A stretch of 64,000 nucleotides of DNA. It comes from a virus. The stretch is taken from positions 33,412 to 97,411 of IMG/VR virus record IMGVR_UViG_3300036670_000258; one strand, 5' to 3'. The first letter of the stretch is position 1, and each line of letters begins with the position of its first letter. The translations under genes and the position numbers were made by a program. Positions 28,796 through 37,200 of this stretch are shown piece after piece. Under the pieces are notes generated by a model that was not told the origin of the DNA, did no database searches, and saw nothing but the letters and a program-made list of their open reading frames with translations.

Positions 28796-29149
28796 TTATA
28801 GTGAAATTTGAATTCCGAAAGTGTTGTCAATCACGATATCAACAAATACCAAATTTCTTTCTGTTTCTGTTGCAAATTCAACATTAACATTAACATTGTA
28901 TTTTGATGCTAGCGGAATATATGTTGATATGCTTTTTTCAATATATCCCTTTAGCATATTATCATTATAACTAAATGAATATACATAGTCTTCGAGATTT
29001 AATCCAAAATCAGCATCACCTAATACATCACCTCTTTTTGTAAAAATAAGATTTTCTATTTGGGTTAACAACATTTGAACCTCTGAGCCTACTTCTAATT
29101 GATTTGTAGTGTAATTAGGGTCCTCGATTGTTTTTATATATATTTCCAT
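28796..29149 (-). CDS. Baseplate wedge protein gp25
   Basis: Small wedge protein of the gp25/GpW family that seeds sheath assembly on the baseplate. The family signature is clear: VGSEVQMLLTQIENLIFTKR, then GDVLGDADFGLNLEDYVYSF, then a beta pair ending NLVFVDIVIDNTFG. Length (117 aa) is typical (T4 gp25 is 132 aa). It is followed after 12 nt by the gp6 homologue, the conserved order in contractile systems. Confidence 0.85.
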   Translation of the reverse strand: MEIYIKTIEDPNYTTNQLEVGSEVQMLLTQIENLIFTKRGDVLGDADFGLNLEDYVYSFSYNDNMLKGYIEKSISTYIPLASKYNVNVNVEFATETERNLVFVDIVIDNTFGIQISL

Positions 29150-29165
29150 TATTGTATATATTTGT

Positions 29166-29996
29166 TTAAGAATGCATCATCCAATCGGTTCCTTCGTCAC
29201 TTTTAATCTCTTCAATGATTGCTTCTAATTCCTCTGTACCTAGATCTTTAATTAAATCTGGATTTATTTGAATATTTCCTGGAAGAGCAAATCCAAATAT
29301 TCCTAGCTTTTGACCTAAGGATATTTTAATCTTGGCTGCACAATATCTGAAAAAAGCTTCGTCCTGGAAGAGAGCACATTCTGGAATAGTTTCATATATT
29401 TCTAATATAACATCCCTTCTAGGGGTCTCTCCCATTATTCTAAGTTCATGTGTAAGCTGATTATAATGAAAAGATATTGGATTTTGAATAATCTGTCGAG
29501 CTAAATCAAAAAAACTTTCATTAATAACATATGCTTGTAAATTTTCAGCAGCTGCTCCGGTACCAGATCCACCATACATTCCACCCATTAACATTCTTTC
29601 AACTGCAAAATCGCCTTGTATAAAGTTAACATCAGTAGTACCTCCCCAATTAGAACCTACTTCAAATAAACCATATACTGAATATACTTCATTTCCTCCA
29701 GTAGTTATATTCATTCCTGGTAAAAGAAAACTTCTTGTCTTTTTAAAATGCTCACTTTTAAATAATGCGTATGGCAATACCATAAAGCCTTCCCTAACAG
29801 AGTATTCATAATTCTTGTAGAACCATTTCTTTGCACGTTTTACTATATTTTGAACTTCTTTTTTTGGAAGATTCATAGGAATCATACATGAACCTGTAAC
29901 CTCATCTGCCAATTCATCTACAAAGTTATTAAAACATGCAGTATCCCATTCCGGATTTTGTAGTGAATCATCATTTCCTACTATCGTTTCGCTCAT
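29166..29996 (-). CDS. Putative neck protein, T4 gp13-like (276 aa)
   Basis: The C-terminal segment resembles gp13-type neck proteins: AFFRYCAAKIKISLGQKLGI, then FALPGNIQINPDLIKDLGTE and an acidic helix, matching the family pattern of a helix, an LPGG-x-x-x-N turn and an acidic helix. An early helical segment (VQNIVKRAKKWFYKNYEYSV) would be the subunit contact. A Gly-rich loop (GGMYGGSGTGAAAEN) is unusual. Gp13 completes the head-tail connector. The assignment rests on the C-terminal pattern only; its position beside gp25 differs from T4. Confidence 0.45.
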   Translation of the reverse strand: MSETIVGNDDSLQNPEWDTACFNNFVDELADEVTGSCMIPMNLPKKEVQNIVKRAKKWFYKNYEYSVREGFMVLPYALFKSEHFKKTRSFLLPGMNITTGGNEVYSVYGLFEVGSNWGGTTDVNFIQGDFAVERMLMGGMYGGSGTGAAAENLQAYVINESFFDLARQIIQNPISFHYNQLTHELRIMGETPRRDVILEIYETIPECALFQDEAFFRYCAAKIKISLGQKLGIFGFALPGNIQINPDLIKDLGTEELEAIIEEIKSDEGTDWMMHS

Positions 29997-30013
29997 AATG
30001 TTTATTTATTTTT

Positions 30014-31306
30014 TTATATTGTTTTTGATTTAATAATTTCAACATCATTAAATTTTGCTAGTTTTTTATCGTAGGTTCCTTCTCTGAATATTCCTCCATT
30101 CATTGTTCCTTTAAATGTTCCTTTACCATACACATAACAATCCTTAGCGACACATGACCCATGAACATATGATCCGTCAATTTTAGAATCATTAATCTGA
30201 GTACCTGAATAAAAATTGCAATAATGGATATCCGACCCATTTACATCAGAACCATATATATCACATTCTGTAAATTCTCCTCTAAGAAAACAATTAACAA
30301 ATTCATAGTTTCTAATATCTACACAATATTCGAGTCTTCCGTTTGCAATTTGAATTCTTCCACTATCTGAATCATAATTAATATGTCCCTTTGATAGGTC
30401 ACCGTGTGTAAATAATCGCATTACTCTGTCCTTTACAACAGGCCAATATATATCTACTATTTTTGGATTTTCGTTTAAATCAACTGTAAATTTAACATCT
30501 TTCCAGTTTTCCTTAATGGTTTTCCAATCCTTTCTAGCATCAATAATCCTTTGATTACTAGCAACTATACGCCTAAGCTCTAATGCATTTAAATTACTAA
30601 ATTCATTATTTTCAGTAGACTTCCAAACTTGTAATAGAAAACGGTCTACTAAATATAGAATAGTTGTAGTTTTCTTTTGCCAGTCAGCACCTCCAACATA
30701 TCTAAATTCAAGATAGTTTTTGTGTCTTTTGTCAAAATTGATTCCATAATATTTAGTATCTGGAAATATAAAGTTATGTGAATTAATATGGTGTCCATCA
30801 AAGAAGTAAGTATCTTCCTTTGGTAAAACAAATTTTATTGATTTAGCGTATGCTGAATTTTCTCTTTTAGGAAAGAACTTAAAGACCTGATCTTCATTAA
30901 AATCTAAAATAAATTTAAGAACATTCATTTTAGAAATCCTATACTTGTTATCTATTTTTGATTTATCAAATGATAAATTTAAGTGAATAGATGTTCTGTC
31001 ATTTGTATATCCATTTTCATCAATCCAAGCGCACATGTTAATTATCATTAAACGTGCTGCATAATAAGGAAGTGCACCGGTTACTAATTCAAGAAGTTTT
31101 GCTCCACCTGACATGTCAGGTTCTATTTTAAATACATCCTGTGTTACTTCAAACGCACTGTGCGCCTTTATTTCAACATGAATTTTTTTGCCTAAAAGAA
31201 CTTCTATTTTTTTAGCTGTTTCTTCGGCACTAAAATTTGAATAGAATTCAAATTCAACACCAACTAGGGCATTTTTCAAGATATTGGAATCATCGATATT
31301 ATTCAT
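30014..31306 (-). CDS. Amidoligase-family (GS-fold) enzyme with pentapeptide-like C-terminus (430 aa)
   Basis: Residues 1-260 carry the motifs of the glutamine-synthetase-fold COOH-NH2 ligases: GVEFEFYS at 16-23, a D-x-S equivalent in IEPDMSGGAK, the ELVTGALPYY strand, and the metal or ATP His in TSIHLNLSF. Such enzymes form amide bonds between a carboxylate and an amine using ATP. Residues about 335-415 form short repeats (FVNCFLRGEFTECDIYGSDV, then IHYCNFYSG and VYGKGTFKG) like a pentapeptide right-handed beta-helix. The gene lies inside the tail operon between a neck-like gene and an S1-like gene. A virion-associated modification or a capping/ligation of host peptide is possible; the substrate is unknown. 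Confidence 0.6.
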   Translation of the reverse strand: MNNIDDSNILKNALVGVEFEFYSNFSAEETAKKIEVLLGKKIHVEIKAHSAFEVTQDVFKIEPDMSGGAKLLELVTGALPYYAARLMIINMCAWIDENGYTNDRTSIHLNLSFDKSKIDNKYRISKMNVLKFILDFNEDQVFKFFPKRENSAYAKSIKFVLPKEDTYFFDGHHINSHNFIFPDTKYYGINFDKRHKNYLEFRYVGGADWQKKTTTILYLVDRFLLQVWKSTENNEFSNLNALELRRIVASNQRIIDARKDWKTIKENWKDVKFTVDLNENPKIVDIYWPVVKDRVMRLFTHGDLSKGHINYDSDSGRIQIANGRLEYCVDIRNYEFVNCFLRGEFTECDIYGSDVNGSDIHYCNFYSGTQINDSKIDGSYVHGSCVAKDCYVYGKGTFKGTMNGGIFREGTYDKKLAKFNDVEIIKSKTI

Positions 31307-31332
31307 TTACTATTAATATATTACTTATGTTA

Positions 31333-31345
31333 GTTATATATCTTT
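31333..31345 (-). promoter_or_regulatory. Candidate late-type promoter (AAAGATATATAAC)
   Basis: The minus strand reads AAAGATATATAAC 27 nt upstream of the amidoligase start and just after the S1 terminator, an expected site for a new promoter. It is the same core as at 2812, 39094, 53311 and 59946. Confidence 0.35.
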
Positions 31346-31388
31346 AATAAATAAATTGATGTCAGATACTCTACATCATATAAACAAA

Positions 31389-31414
31389 AAACTCCATATT
31401 TAAATATGGAGTTT
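31389..31414 (-). terminator. Rho-independent terminator after the S1-like gene
   Basis: The inverted repeat AAACTCCATATTT/AAATATGGAGTTT, continued by TTT and GTTT on the minus strand, lies 23 nt after the S1-like stop. It isolates that gene from the downstream amidoligase and wedge genes. Confidence 0.85.
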
Positions 31415-31436
31415 AATGGTGTATATATATATTTGT

Positions 31437-32648
31437 TTATAAATTCAAGAAAACTTTTCTAGTATCTACATCTATTCTAATAACCTGAACTGTCATTGGA
31501 TCATTTTTTCTAAGGGAATTAATATCGAATCCAATTGGCAATTCTGAAATGTGAAGTAATCCAACAATACCATCCCCTATATCGACAAACACTCCGTAAT
31601 CCTTAACTGATTTAATAGCACCTACTACTTCAACTGGAAATGTAGGATATTTTAACAAAATATCTTTCCAATTATCGACAGTTTCAACTACCTCTAATTG
31701 AGTTAATGTAATTTTAGAATCACTAATGATTTCCTTTACCATAAATTCAATAGTATCCCCTGGCATAATTTCTCTAGATTTGTGTTTCTTAGTCATTTCT
31801 ACATTTAGATCATTGATATGAATCATTCCCGTTAAACATTCATCAAATTCAACAAACACACCATATTTCGCTGAACCTGTAACTTTACCTGTTTTTGTTT
31901 CTCCAATACTTTCCTTAAGATCTTCTACTTTATTTGGAATAAGAGCTTGCAAGTATTTTCTATGAGATACTATAACCGTTCCTCTTTCAGGAGAAAAGCT
32001 CATAGGTACTACATACATTGTAGTGTTTAACACTGATTCAAAATCAGCTAGCTTATTAATTCCAGCTAAAGATCCTGGCATAAAGCACTCAATTCCTTGG
32101 ATGTTTACGAAGTATCCACCATTTGGAATCATTCCAGTAACAATTCCACTATATGCTGTATTTCCATCTTCTGCAGCTTGCAATATTTCCCTAAGAGTAG
32201 CTGCCTTAATTCCTGCTTCAACTGATCCTAATACAAAGCCTCTGGAATTTGAACCTCTATCTGCTGTTATTTCTATATCTACATTTGCGCCTATGATTAG
32301 TCCATCTTTAGAAAATTTAGATTCTCTTGACATATCAACATATATCATTTCTCTATAACCCACATCAATCGAAGCCCATTCATTGTCGATTGCATATACC
32401 TTTCCGGTATGCATTTCTCCGATAACAACATTAGAAATAGATGGTGAAAGCGATTCATGATTTCTCATTAAATCAAATAATTCTTGAGCATAAGTATCCC
32501 TTGAGTAAACCTTCTCTGTGGTATTATTTTTAATATGTGGATTTGGTTTTCTAAAGATAGTTGGGCAATCAACCGTGTGTTCTGACCAATTAAAGTCAAG
32601 TAATTGAATTGATAAATCTTGCGGAGTTGTAACGTCGTTTGACATCAT
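31437..32648 (-). CDS. Ribosomal protein S1-like protein with four S1 domains (403 aa)
   Basis: Four S1/OB repeats can be read. They run at about residues 75-140 (MHTGKVYAIDNEWASIDVG), 163-235 (YSGIVTGMIPNGGYFVNIQG), 250-322 (GKVTGSAKYGVFVEFDECL, then TGMIHINDL) and 335-403 (GAIKSVKDYGVFVDIGDGIV, then GLLHISEL). Repeats 3 and 4 are the most canonical. Cellular S1 brings mRNA to the 30S subunit and is especially important where Shine-Dalgarno pairing is weak, as in Bacteroidota. The gene lies in the tail operon, is closed by its own terminator, and has an A-rich leader. It may favour phage mRNAs on host ribosomes; a role in RNA processing or RNA binding is the alternative. Confidence 0.8.
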   Translation of the reverse strand: MMSNDVTTPQDLSIQLLDFNWSEHTVDCPTIFRKPNPHIKNNTTEKVYSRDTYAQELFDLMRNHESLSPSISNVVIGEMHTGKVYAIDNEWASIDVGYREMIYVDMSRESKFSKDGLIIGANVDIEITADRGSNSRGFVLGSVEAGIKAATLREILQAAEDGNTAYSGIVTGMIPNGGYFVNIQGIECFMPGSLAGINKLADFESVLNTTMYVVPMSFSPERGTVIVSHRKYLQALIPNKVEDLKESIGETKTGKVTGSAKYGVFVEFDECLTGMIHINDLNVEMTKKHKSREIMPGDTIEFMVKEIISDSKITLTQLEVVETVDNWKDILLKYPTFPVEVVGAIKSVKDYGVFVDIGDGIVGLLHISELPIGFDINSLRKNDPMTVQVIRIDVDTRKVFLNL

Positions 32649-32707
32649 GTTTTTTGTTTGTTAGTTAATAAATTATTAAGTTATATATTATATTTTCTAG
32701 GATACAC

Positions 32708-33271
32708 TTAAACAGGAAGAGCATCAAGTTTATTTTTAATAATGGCAAGCACACCTATCATTGCTAAAATAGAATCGGGTATTTCAAACTGAATTTTAAG
32801 AGATGAAGACAACATTCCGGAAAATATAACACTTATTGTATTTAATATTGATGATATTGTGTTAACTTTCTCTTTAGTTGATATGGCTATCTGTGGAACG
32901 TTAGGCACTGCTGCCGGTACTGCTATTACTGATGGTAATAATGCGGAAGATACTATTGAGCTTATACTAATTGGTAATTGTTTTATAGTATTAGTTGCCA
33001 TTTTAAAAGAAGATTTAATATTGTTTATTTCTGCATTTATCATAGTTTTTACATGCGGAGAATCATAATATTCCTCGAGTTGTTTTTTCATTTCTTTGGA
33101 TTCAGCATCGGCTTGCTCTTCACTATCACTTACTTCTTTAATTTTGCTTTCAACTGACTTTACTTGCTTATCGATGATATTTTTAACTACCTCATCGTAG
33201 CTTAAGCCGGGTATTCCTCCTTCTTTGTTTAAGTCGTCTAGTGACTTTGATATTTCTATAGATGATGCCAT
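32708..33271 (-). CDS. Hypothetical virion-operon protein with hydrophobic C-terminus (187 aa)
   Basis: Unrecognised. Residues 25-75 are a charged coiled coil. Residues about 95-185 are hydrophobic and rich in Ile, Ser, Val and Ala (SISSIVSSALLPSVIAVPAA and later IFSGMLSSSLKIQFEIP), suggesting membrane contact or a buried structural core. It follows the spike gene after 2 nt, so a hub-associated or ejected protein is plausible. Confidence 0.5.
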   Translation of the reverse strand: MASSIEISKSLDDLNKEGGIPGLSYDEVVKNIIDKQVKSVESKIKEVSDSEEQADAESKEMKKQLEEYYDSPHVKTMINAEINNIKSSFKMATNTIKQLPISISSIVSSALLPSVIAVPAAVPNVPQIAISTKEKVNTISSILNTISVIFSGMLSSSLKIQFEIPDSILAMIGVLAIIKNKLDALPV

Positions 33272-33273
33272 TT

Positions 33274-33993
33274 TTATTTGTTTTGTTGTTGATATTTAAT
33301 ATGTGTCTTCTTTAATTTCGAAATAATAACAGGCGTTGTTGCGGTAGGAGGACCTGATGGTCCCATGGGTGTTGGATGAAAATGATTTTTATAGTCATCT
33401 AATAACATATCTAGCCATTTTTGTAAAGAAACACCACGAACTGCCGGCTCTGTTGCATCTTCACCTGGCTCTCCAGTATTACTTAAAAATATATTTCCAG
33501 AATCTAAAAAAATTTGATTATCAGTTGATATTTTAATATTTCCATTTTCATCAATTTGTATAAGAGGTCTTTCTTTTGCCCCTCTTCCTCTTGTGATAAC
33601 AAGACCGTCCTCCGGGGAATGATATATTCTAATATTACGTACCTCATCATATACTAACGAAACTACATTATGTGCTTCAGCTGAGTTATCTAGGATGTCA
33701 TTCTTTAATGATTTACTTTGATTAATCTGAAACCAATACTCTGGATGATATATGTTACCATTATCAAATCTAACCGCCACGATTGTTCCTATATTCGGAA
33801 CACTATGGAAACCAACACTATCTCTATTCATAGGTGTTGCCCATGGAATTGAATCAATAGGAAGCTTATCAAACTTTCCATATACTTTAATTCTACATCG
33901 ACCTAGAGAAACAGGATCAATATTATCTACTACCTCACCTATCCAGTGAGTTTCTCTAATGTTATCTTTTTCTAATTCTTTATCAGTTGCCAT
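33274..33993 (-). CDS. Baseplate central spike protein, gp5/gpV-like, without lysozyme domain
   Basis: The N-terminal OB-fold is clear: HWIGEVVDNIDPVSLGRCRI, then IPWATPMNRDSVGFHSVPNI, then TIVAVRFDNGN. After it comes a short beta-helix-like region (IQIDENGNIKISTDNQIFLD) and a C-terminal HFHPTPMGPSGPP motif common at spike tips. At 239 aa it lacks the T4 gp5 lysozyme domain, so peptidoglycan cleavage during entry must come from another protein. The start overlaps the stop of the 396-aa gene (TAATG). The gp27-like hub gene is two genes upstream, consistent with a gp27-gp5 complex. Confidence 0.8.
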   Translation of the reverse strand: MATDKELEKDNIRETHWIGEVVDNIDPVSLGRCRIKVYGKFDKLPIDSIPWATPMNRDSVGFHSVPNIGTIVAVRFDNGNIYHPEYWFQINQSKSLKNDILDNSAEAHNVVSLVYDEVRNIRIYHSPEDGLVITRGRGAKERPLIQIDENGNIKISTDNQIFLDSGNIFLSNTGEPGEDATEPAVRGVSLQKWLDMLLDDYKNHFHPTPMGPSGPPTATTPVIISKLKKTHIKYQQQNK

Positions 33994-35183
33994 TAATCAT
34001 TTACATTTCCTAAGTTATTTATTGCGCCCTGTGTTAATCCTTGACCAATAGTTGCACCTGGCGGAATTCCATGTACGTTCTGCTGGATTGCTATCCCTAT
34101 ATTTCTAGTTTGTTGAGTAACATCAGTTGCCCTATCTACTCCTCTGACAAAATTTGAAAATATATTGTCAAATGATGGTATTCTATTTATTGTAAGGTCG
34201 CGTGCCTTCTGTGTTAGTTGATTCTTCTTTGCAATCGCAAGGTTATTAAGTGCTTCCTTTCCTTTTCTAGATACCTCATCAATTTTCCCATCAATTTTTT
34301 CTCTAGCCAATTCTGCCGCGTTTGTTGCTGTTGAGAATATTTCAGAATCAGGAGAAGGCGATAATTGAGGTTGAGTATATGGTAACGGAAGAATAATTCC
34401 ATTTAATACTCTCGCTTCTATTCTTTCTAACTTTTCATACTTGATTGCAATACTATTAGTGGCAACATCAGTTGGGCTTTTTGAAAGATCTGCAAAAATA
34501 TTAGTTCCCGATGTTAAATCAAATTCACAGTATCCTAATCCTATCATAAAATAAGGTCTTGCTCCCGTGCCCGCTATATTTGAATTGCTGTTTTCAACGC
34601 CTAATTTAGGTTTAAAATTTTCAGGAAATCCACTTATAGCATCTTTATTTAATTTAGTAGGAATTCCATTTACAACTATTTTTGTATTGATTTGTATACT
34701 TCTAACTTCAGTCACATATACATACATTCTAAATTGACGCAAATTAATAGGTAGTATATAATTCCATTTACGTTCATCAAATACGGCTCTTCTATATAAA
34801 TGCATTAAACCTGCAATTGGAAGATTTAAAGATTCTAATGTTTCGATTTCTATCTTAGCATCATCTCCTCCCATGTATGCATTCATTGGATTATATTGTT
34901 GTAACCTTTCTAAACCTTTCAATGATTGCCAGTACCATGGTAATTCATTGTTAATCGTTTGTAATGCAGACTTGAATGCCTTTAAATCAGCAAGTCTTTC
35001 GGCATAATATGGATCACTTGAAATATTTTCTAGAAAAGCCTCTGCCGGTCCTGCCAATAATGGAGAACTTTCAGGAGAGTAGAAATCAAAAAGAAGCGCA
35101 AACGAAAGATACGTAGGGTCTTGGTATGGAAATCTCTGATATGACCCTTTTCTAAAGTCATCGGGTGTTTTAAAATCTGACAT
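33993..35183 (-). CDS. Putative baseplate tube adaptor with tail-tube-like fold (396 aa)
   Basis: Residues about 145-255 suggest a tail-tube-type beta domain: LRQFRMYVYVTEVRSI, then PYFMIGLGYCEFDLTSGTNI, then SIAIKYEKLERIEARVLNG. The C-terminal 110 residues are helical and then Gly-rich. Tube-fold adaptors (T4 gp48/gp54) join the hub to the tail tube, and the location between the gp27-like and gp5-like genes fits such a role. Which T4 protein it corresponds to cannot be decided from sequence reading. Confidence 0.5.
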   Translation of the reverse strand: MSDFKTPDDFRKGSYQRFPYQDPTYLSFALLFDFYSPESSPLLAGPAEAFLENISSDPYYAERLADLKAFKSALQTINNELPWYWQSLKGLERLQQYNPMNAYMGGDDAKIEIETLESLNLPIAGLMHLYRRAVFDERKWNYILPINLRQFRMYVYVTEVRSIQINTKIVVNGIPTKLNKDAISGFPENFKPKLGVENSNSNIAGTGARPYFMIGLGYCEFDLTSGTNIFADLSKSPTDVATNSIAIKYEKLERIEARVLNGIILPLPYTQPQLSPSPDSEIFSTATNAAELAREKIDGKIDEVSRKGKEALNNLAIAKKNQLTQKARDLTINRIPSFDNIFSNFVRGVDRATDVTQQTRNIGIAIQQNVHGIPPGATIGQGLTQGAINNLGNVND

Positions 35184-35196
35184 ATCTTATATATTT

Positions 35197-36699
35197 TTAT
35201 TTTTTAGCAGTAGTATTTTTATTTATATTATTAACTCTACTTGGCCATTCTCTTCTTAAAAGATTTATTTTTTGCTTCACTGCATTAAATCCGGCCTTAT
35301 AGTAATATGACATACCACCTACTATGTAATATCCACTTAAAAATTCATCAACAACATATTCACTTGGATCAACTCTATTTCTTTCATCAGGTACTATTAC
35401 ATCAAAACCATCCTTTTCTTTTTTCTCTTTTACGACCTTATCAGCTCCTACCTTTCCCTGTTCATTATTGTATATTATTACTGGCAACTTATGATATCGA
35501 TGTATCGCTGGATTAAACACGTTTAGTTCGATATCCAGCGACATCTTTTTAACTTCGTCCATATTGTATGCATTATTTACAGCAGAATATTCGTAATTTA
35601 AATGAGTATTAGATGTTTCATTACTTCCACCCTTTCTTCCAACATACTTATACTTTATTTCATTTTTGTATCTGTCTTCATCTCTTCTTCCCTTTAAAGG
35701 CTCTTCGATATCCGTCATTAATTTACCAACAGCAGCCTCAATTTCATGAGAAACCAATCCTTCTTCTGAGTCATTTTCAAAATATTGCAGAACTCTTTTA
35801 TATCCATTTTTTTTCATAGAAGCACCTGTCTTATTTTTAATAGACTGTTTTTCAATGTATAAATTAGTACCTATATTTCTTTTATGATTACTTAATAGTA
35901 ATAGTGTAGTAGCTTTGTTTATTGCAGCATCGACCTCATCCGAATCAGGTCGATCTGCCATTTCATTTTCCCATGCAAGAATCACTGATTCGAAGCGTTC
36001 TTCTGAATTCATTAATTTATTTACGTTAACATAATTAATGTAATAAAATGGATCGATACTGTATGTCTGGAAGCTATTTTCATCAATATACGAGTGTCTA
36101 ACTAAATCGTTTAATGTATCAATGACTGAATTAAAGGGCAACACTAGATTCATTGAATCGTCAGTGGCGTCAATGTTAGTAGCTACTCCTAACTTTAAAT
36201 CATTTGCAATTAATTCGATATGTTCTAATGAAGTTCCTATACCATATGACTTACAATCCTCTGAATACATTCCAGGGATTTTCATCCTACCCATAAATAT
36301 ATATTTTCCTCCAGTGAAACTATCACTCTTTTGAAAAGGAGTTTCAACATAAATAATATCAAAATCTATTCGTAAATCCTTATATGCTACCTTGTCCTGT
36401 GCTGCCATTCTTACATTTATAACATCACCATCTCTTGGAAACATATCAACATCAAATAATCCAAGACTGTCTATTATTGTAATATCGATAGTTGGAATTA
36501 CGCCATGGCAATCTATTATCATGTTAGATATATCACTATCTCTAAACACATATCCATTAATAGAAATCATAAGATCATATCCTAATGATGTATTTGCCCT
36601 CTTATTTCCTTCATTCTCACCTAATGATGCAAATTTAACCTCATCTAGTTTTATAGTAGGTTCCGTTATTGTAAGAATATGATTGTTAATTGATGCCAT
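35197..36699 (-). CDS. Baseplate hub protein, T4 gp27/gpD-like (500 aa)
   Basis: Forms the hub ring that holds the spike and continues the tail tube. The N-terminal part follows hub beta-barrel patterns: FRDSDISNMIIDCHGVIPTI, then DITIIDSLGLFDVDMFPRDG and DVINVRMAAQDK. A middle segment (FNSVIDTLNDLVRHSYIDEN) and the later LDIELNVFNPAIHRYHKLPV and FLSGYYIVGGMSYYYKAGFN match the second barrel of gpD/gp44-type hubs. Length is above T4 gp27 (391 aa), with an inserted Lys/Glu-rich loop at about 420-440. It is followed by tube-adaptor and spike genes, as expected. Confidence 0.65.
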   Translation of the reverse strand: MASINNHILTITEPTIKLDEVKFASLGENEGNKRANTSLGYDLMISINGYVFRDSDISNMIIDCHGVIPTIDITIIDSLGLFDVDMFPRDGDVINVRMAAQDKVAYKDLRIDFDIIYVETPFQKSDSFTGGKYIFMGRMKIPGMYSEDCKSYGIGTSLEHIELIANDLKLGVATNIDATDDSMNLVLPFNSVIDTLNDLVRHSYIDENSFQTYSIDPFYYINYVNVNKLMNSEERFESVILAWENEMADRPDSDEVDAAINKATTLLLLSNHKRNIGTNLYIEKQSIKNKTGASMKKNGYKRVLQYFENDSEEGLVSHEIEAAVGKLMTDIEEPLKGRRDEDRYKNEIKYKYVGRKGGSNETSNTHLNYEYSAVNNAYNMDEVKKMSLDIELNVFNPAIHRYHKLPVIIYNNEQGKVGADKVVKEKKEKDGFDVIVPDERNRVDPSEYVVDEFLSGYYIVGGMSYYYKAGFNAVKQKINLLRREWPSRVNNINKNTTAKK

Positions 36700-37200
36700 T
36701 TATATAGTAATTATACCGTTTGATATTATAATATTAGTATCTCCTTCTTTTAAAAGATTTGGAGGTAATATTTGTCTTGATCCATTATATTTCAGAGATG
36801 CCTTTCTTTGTAAATATGCAATACGTGATGCGTCAATCGCCGGGATTCTTTTAGTATCAATAAATTGATCTCTAATAGAAATAGAATTTGTAGTTCTATT
36901 AATCATAATTATTGGGATAATTGAAGCAAGGGCAGCAACCTTGTCCGGGATTTCTAATTCATCACCTTCGGCTAATATAAATGGGTTTGAAATATTATTC
37001 CATTTTAAAATGTAATCACAATAGTTTGAATTGCCATAATACATTAAAGAAATTAGGTCTATTCTACCTACTTGATCTTGCGTTACCATATGAACAGCAG
37101 TAATTTCAGTAGTAGACGCAAAGATAACAGTAGGTATTGTTATATTTATTTTAGTCTTATCATTTGATAGTACCTTTCGGTCTAGTGTTTCAAAATTCAT
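36700..37200 (-). CDS. Baseplate wedge protein, T4 gp53-like (LysM-like)
   Basis: A LysM-like core is visible at residues about 45-85: IDLISLMYYGNSNYCDYILK, then WNNISNPFILAEGDELEIPD. T4 gp53 uses a LysM-like fold to join neighbouring wedges. Length (166 aa) is near T4 gp53 (196 aa). The start overlaps the 621-aa gene (TAATG) and the stop lies at the hub gene, so it is well embedded in the baseplate operon. Confidence 0.7.
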   Translation of the reverse strand: MNFETLDRKVLSNDKTKINITIPTVIFASTTEITAVHMVTQDQVGRIDLISLMYYGNSNYCDYILKWNNISNPFILAEGDELEIPDKVAALASIIPIIMINRTTNSISIRDQFIDTKRIPAIDASRIAYLQRKASLKYNGSRQILPPNLLKEGDTNIIISNGIITI

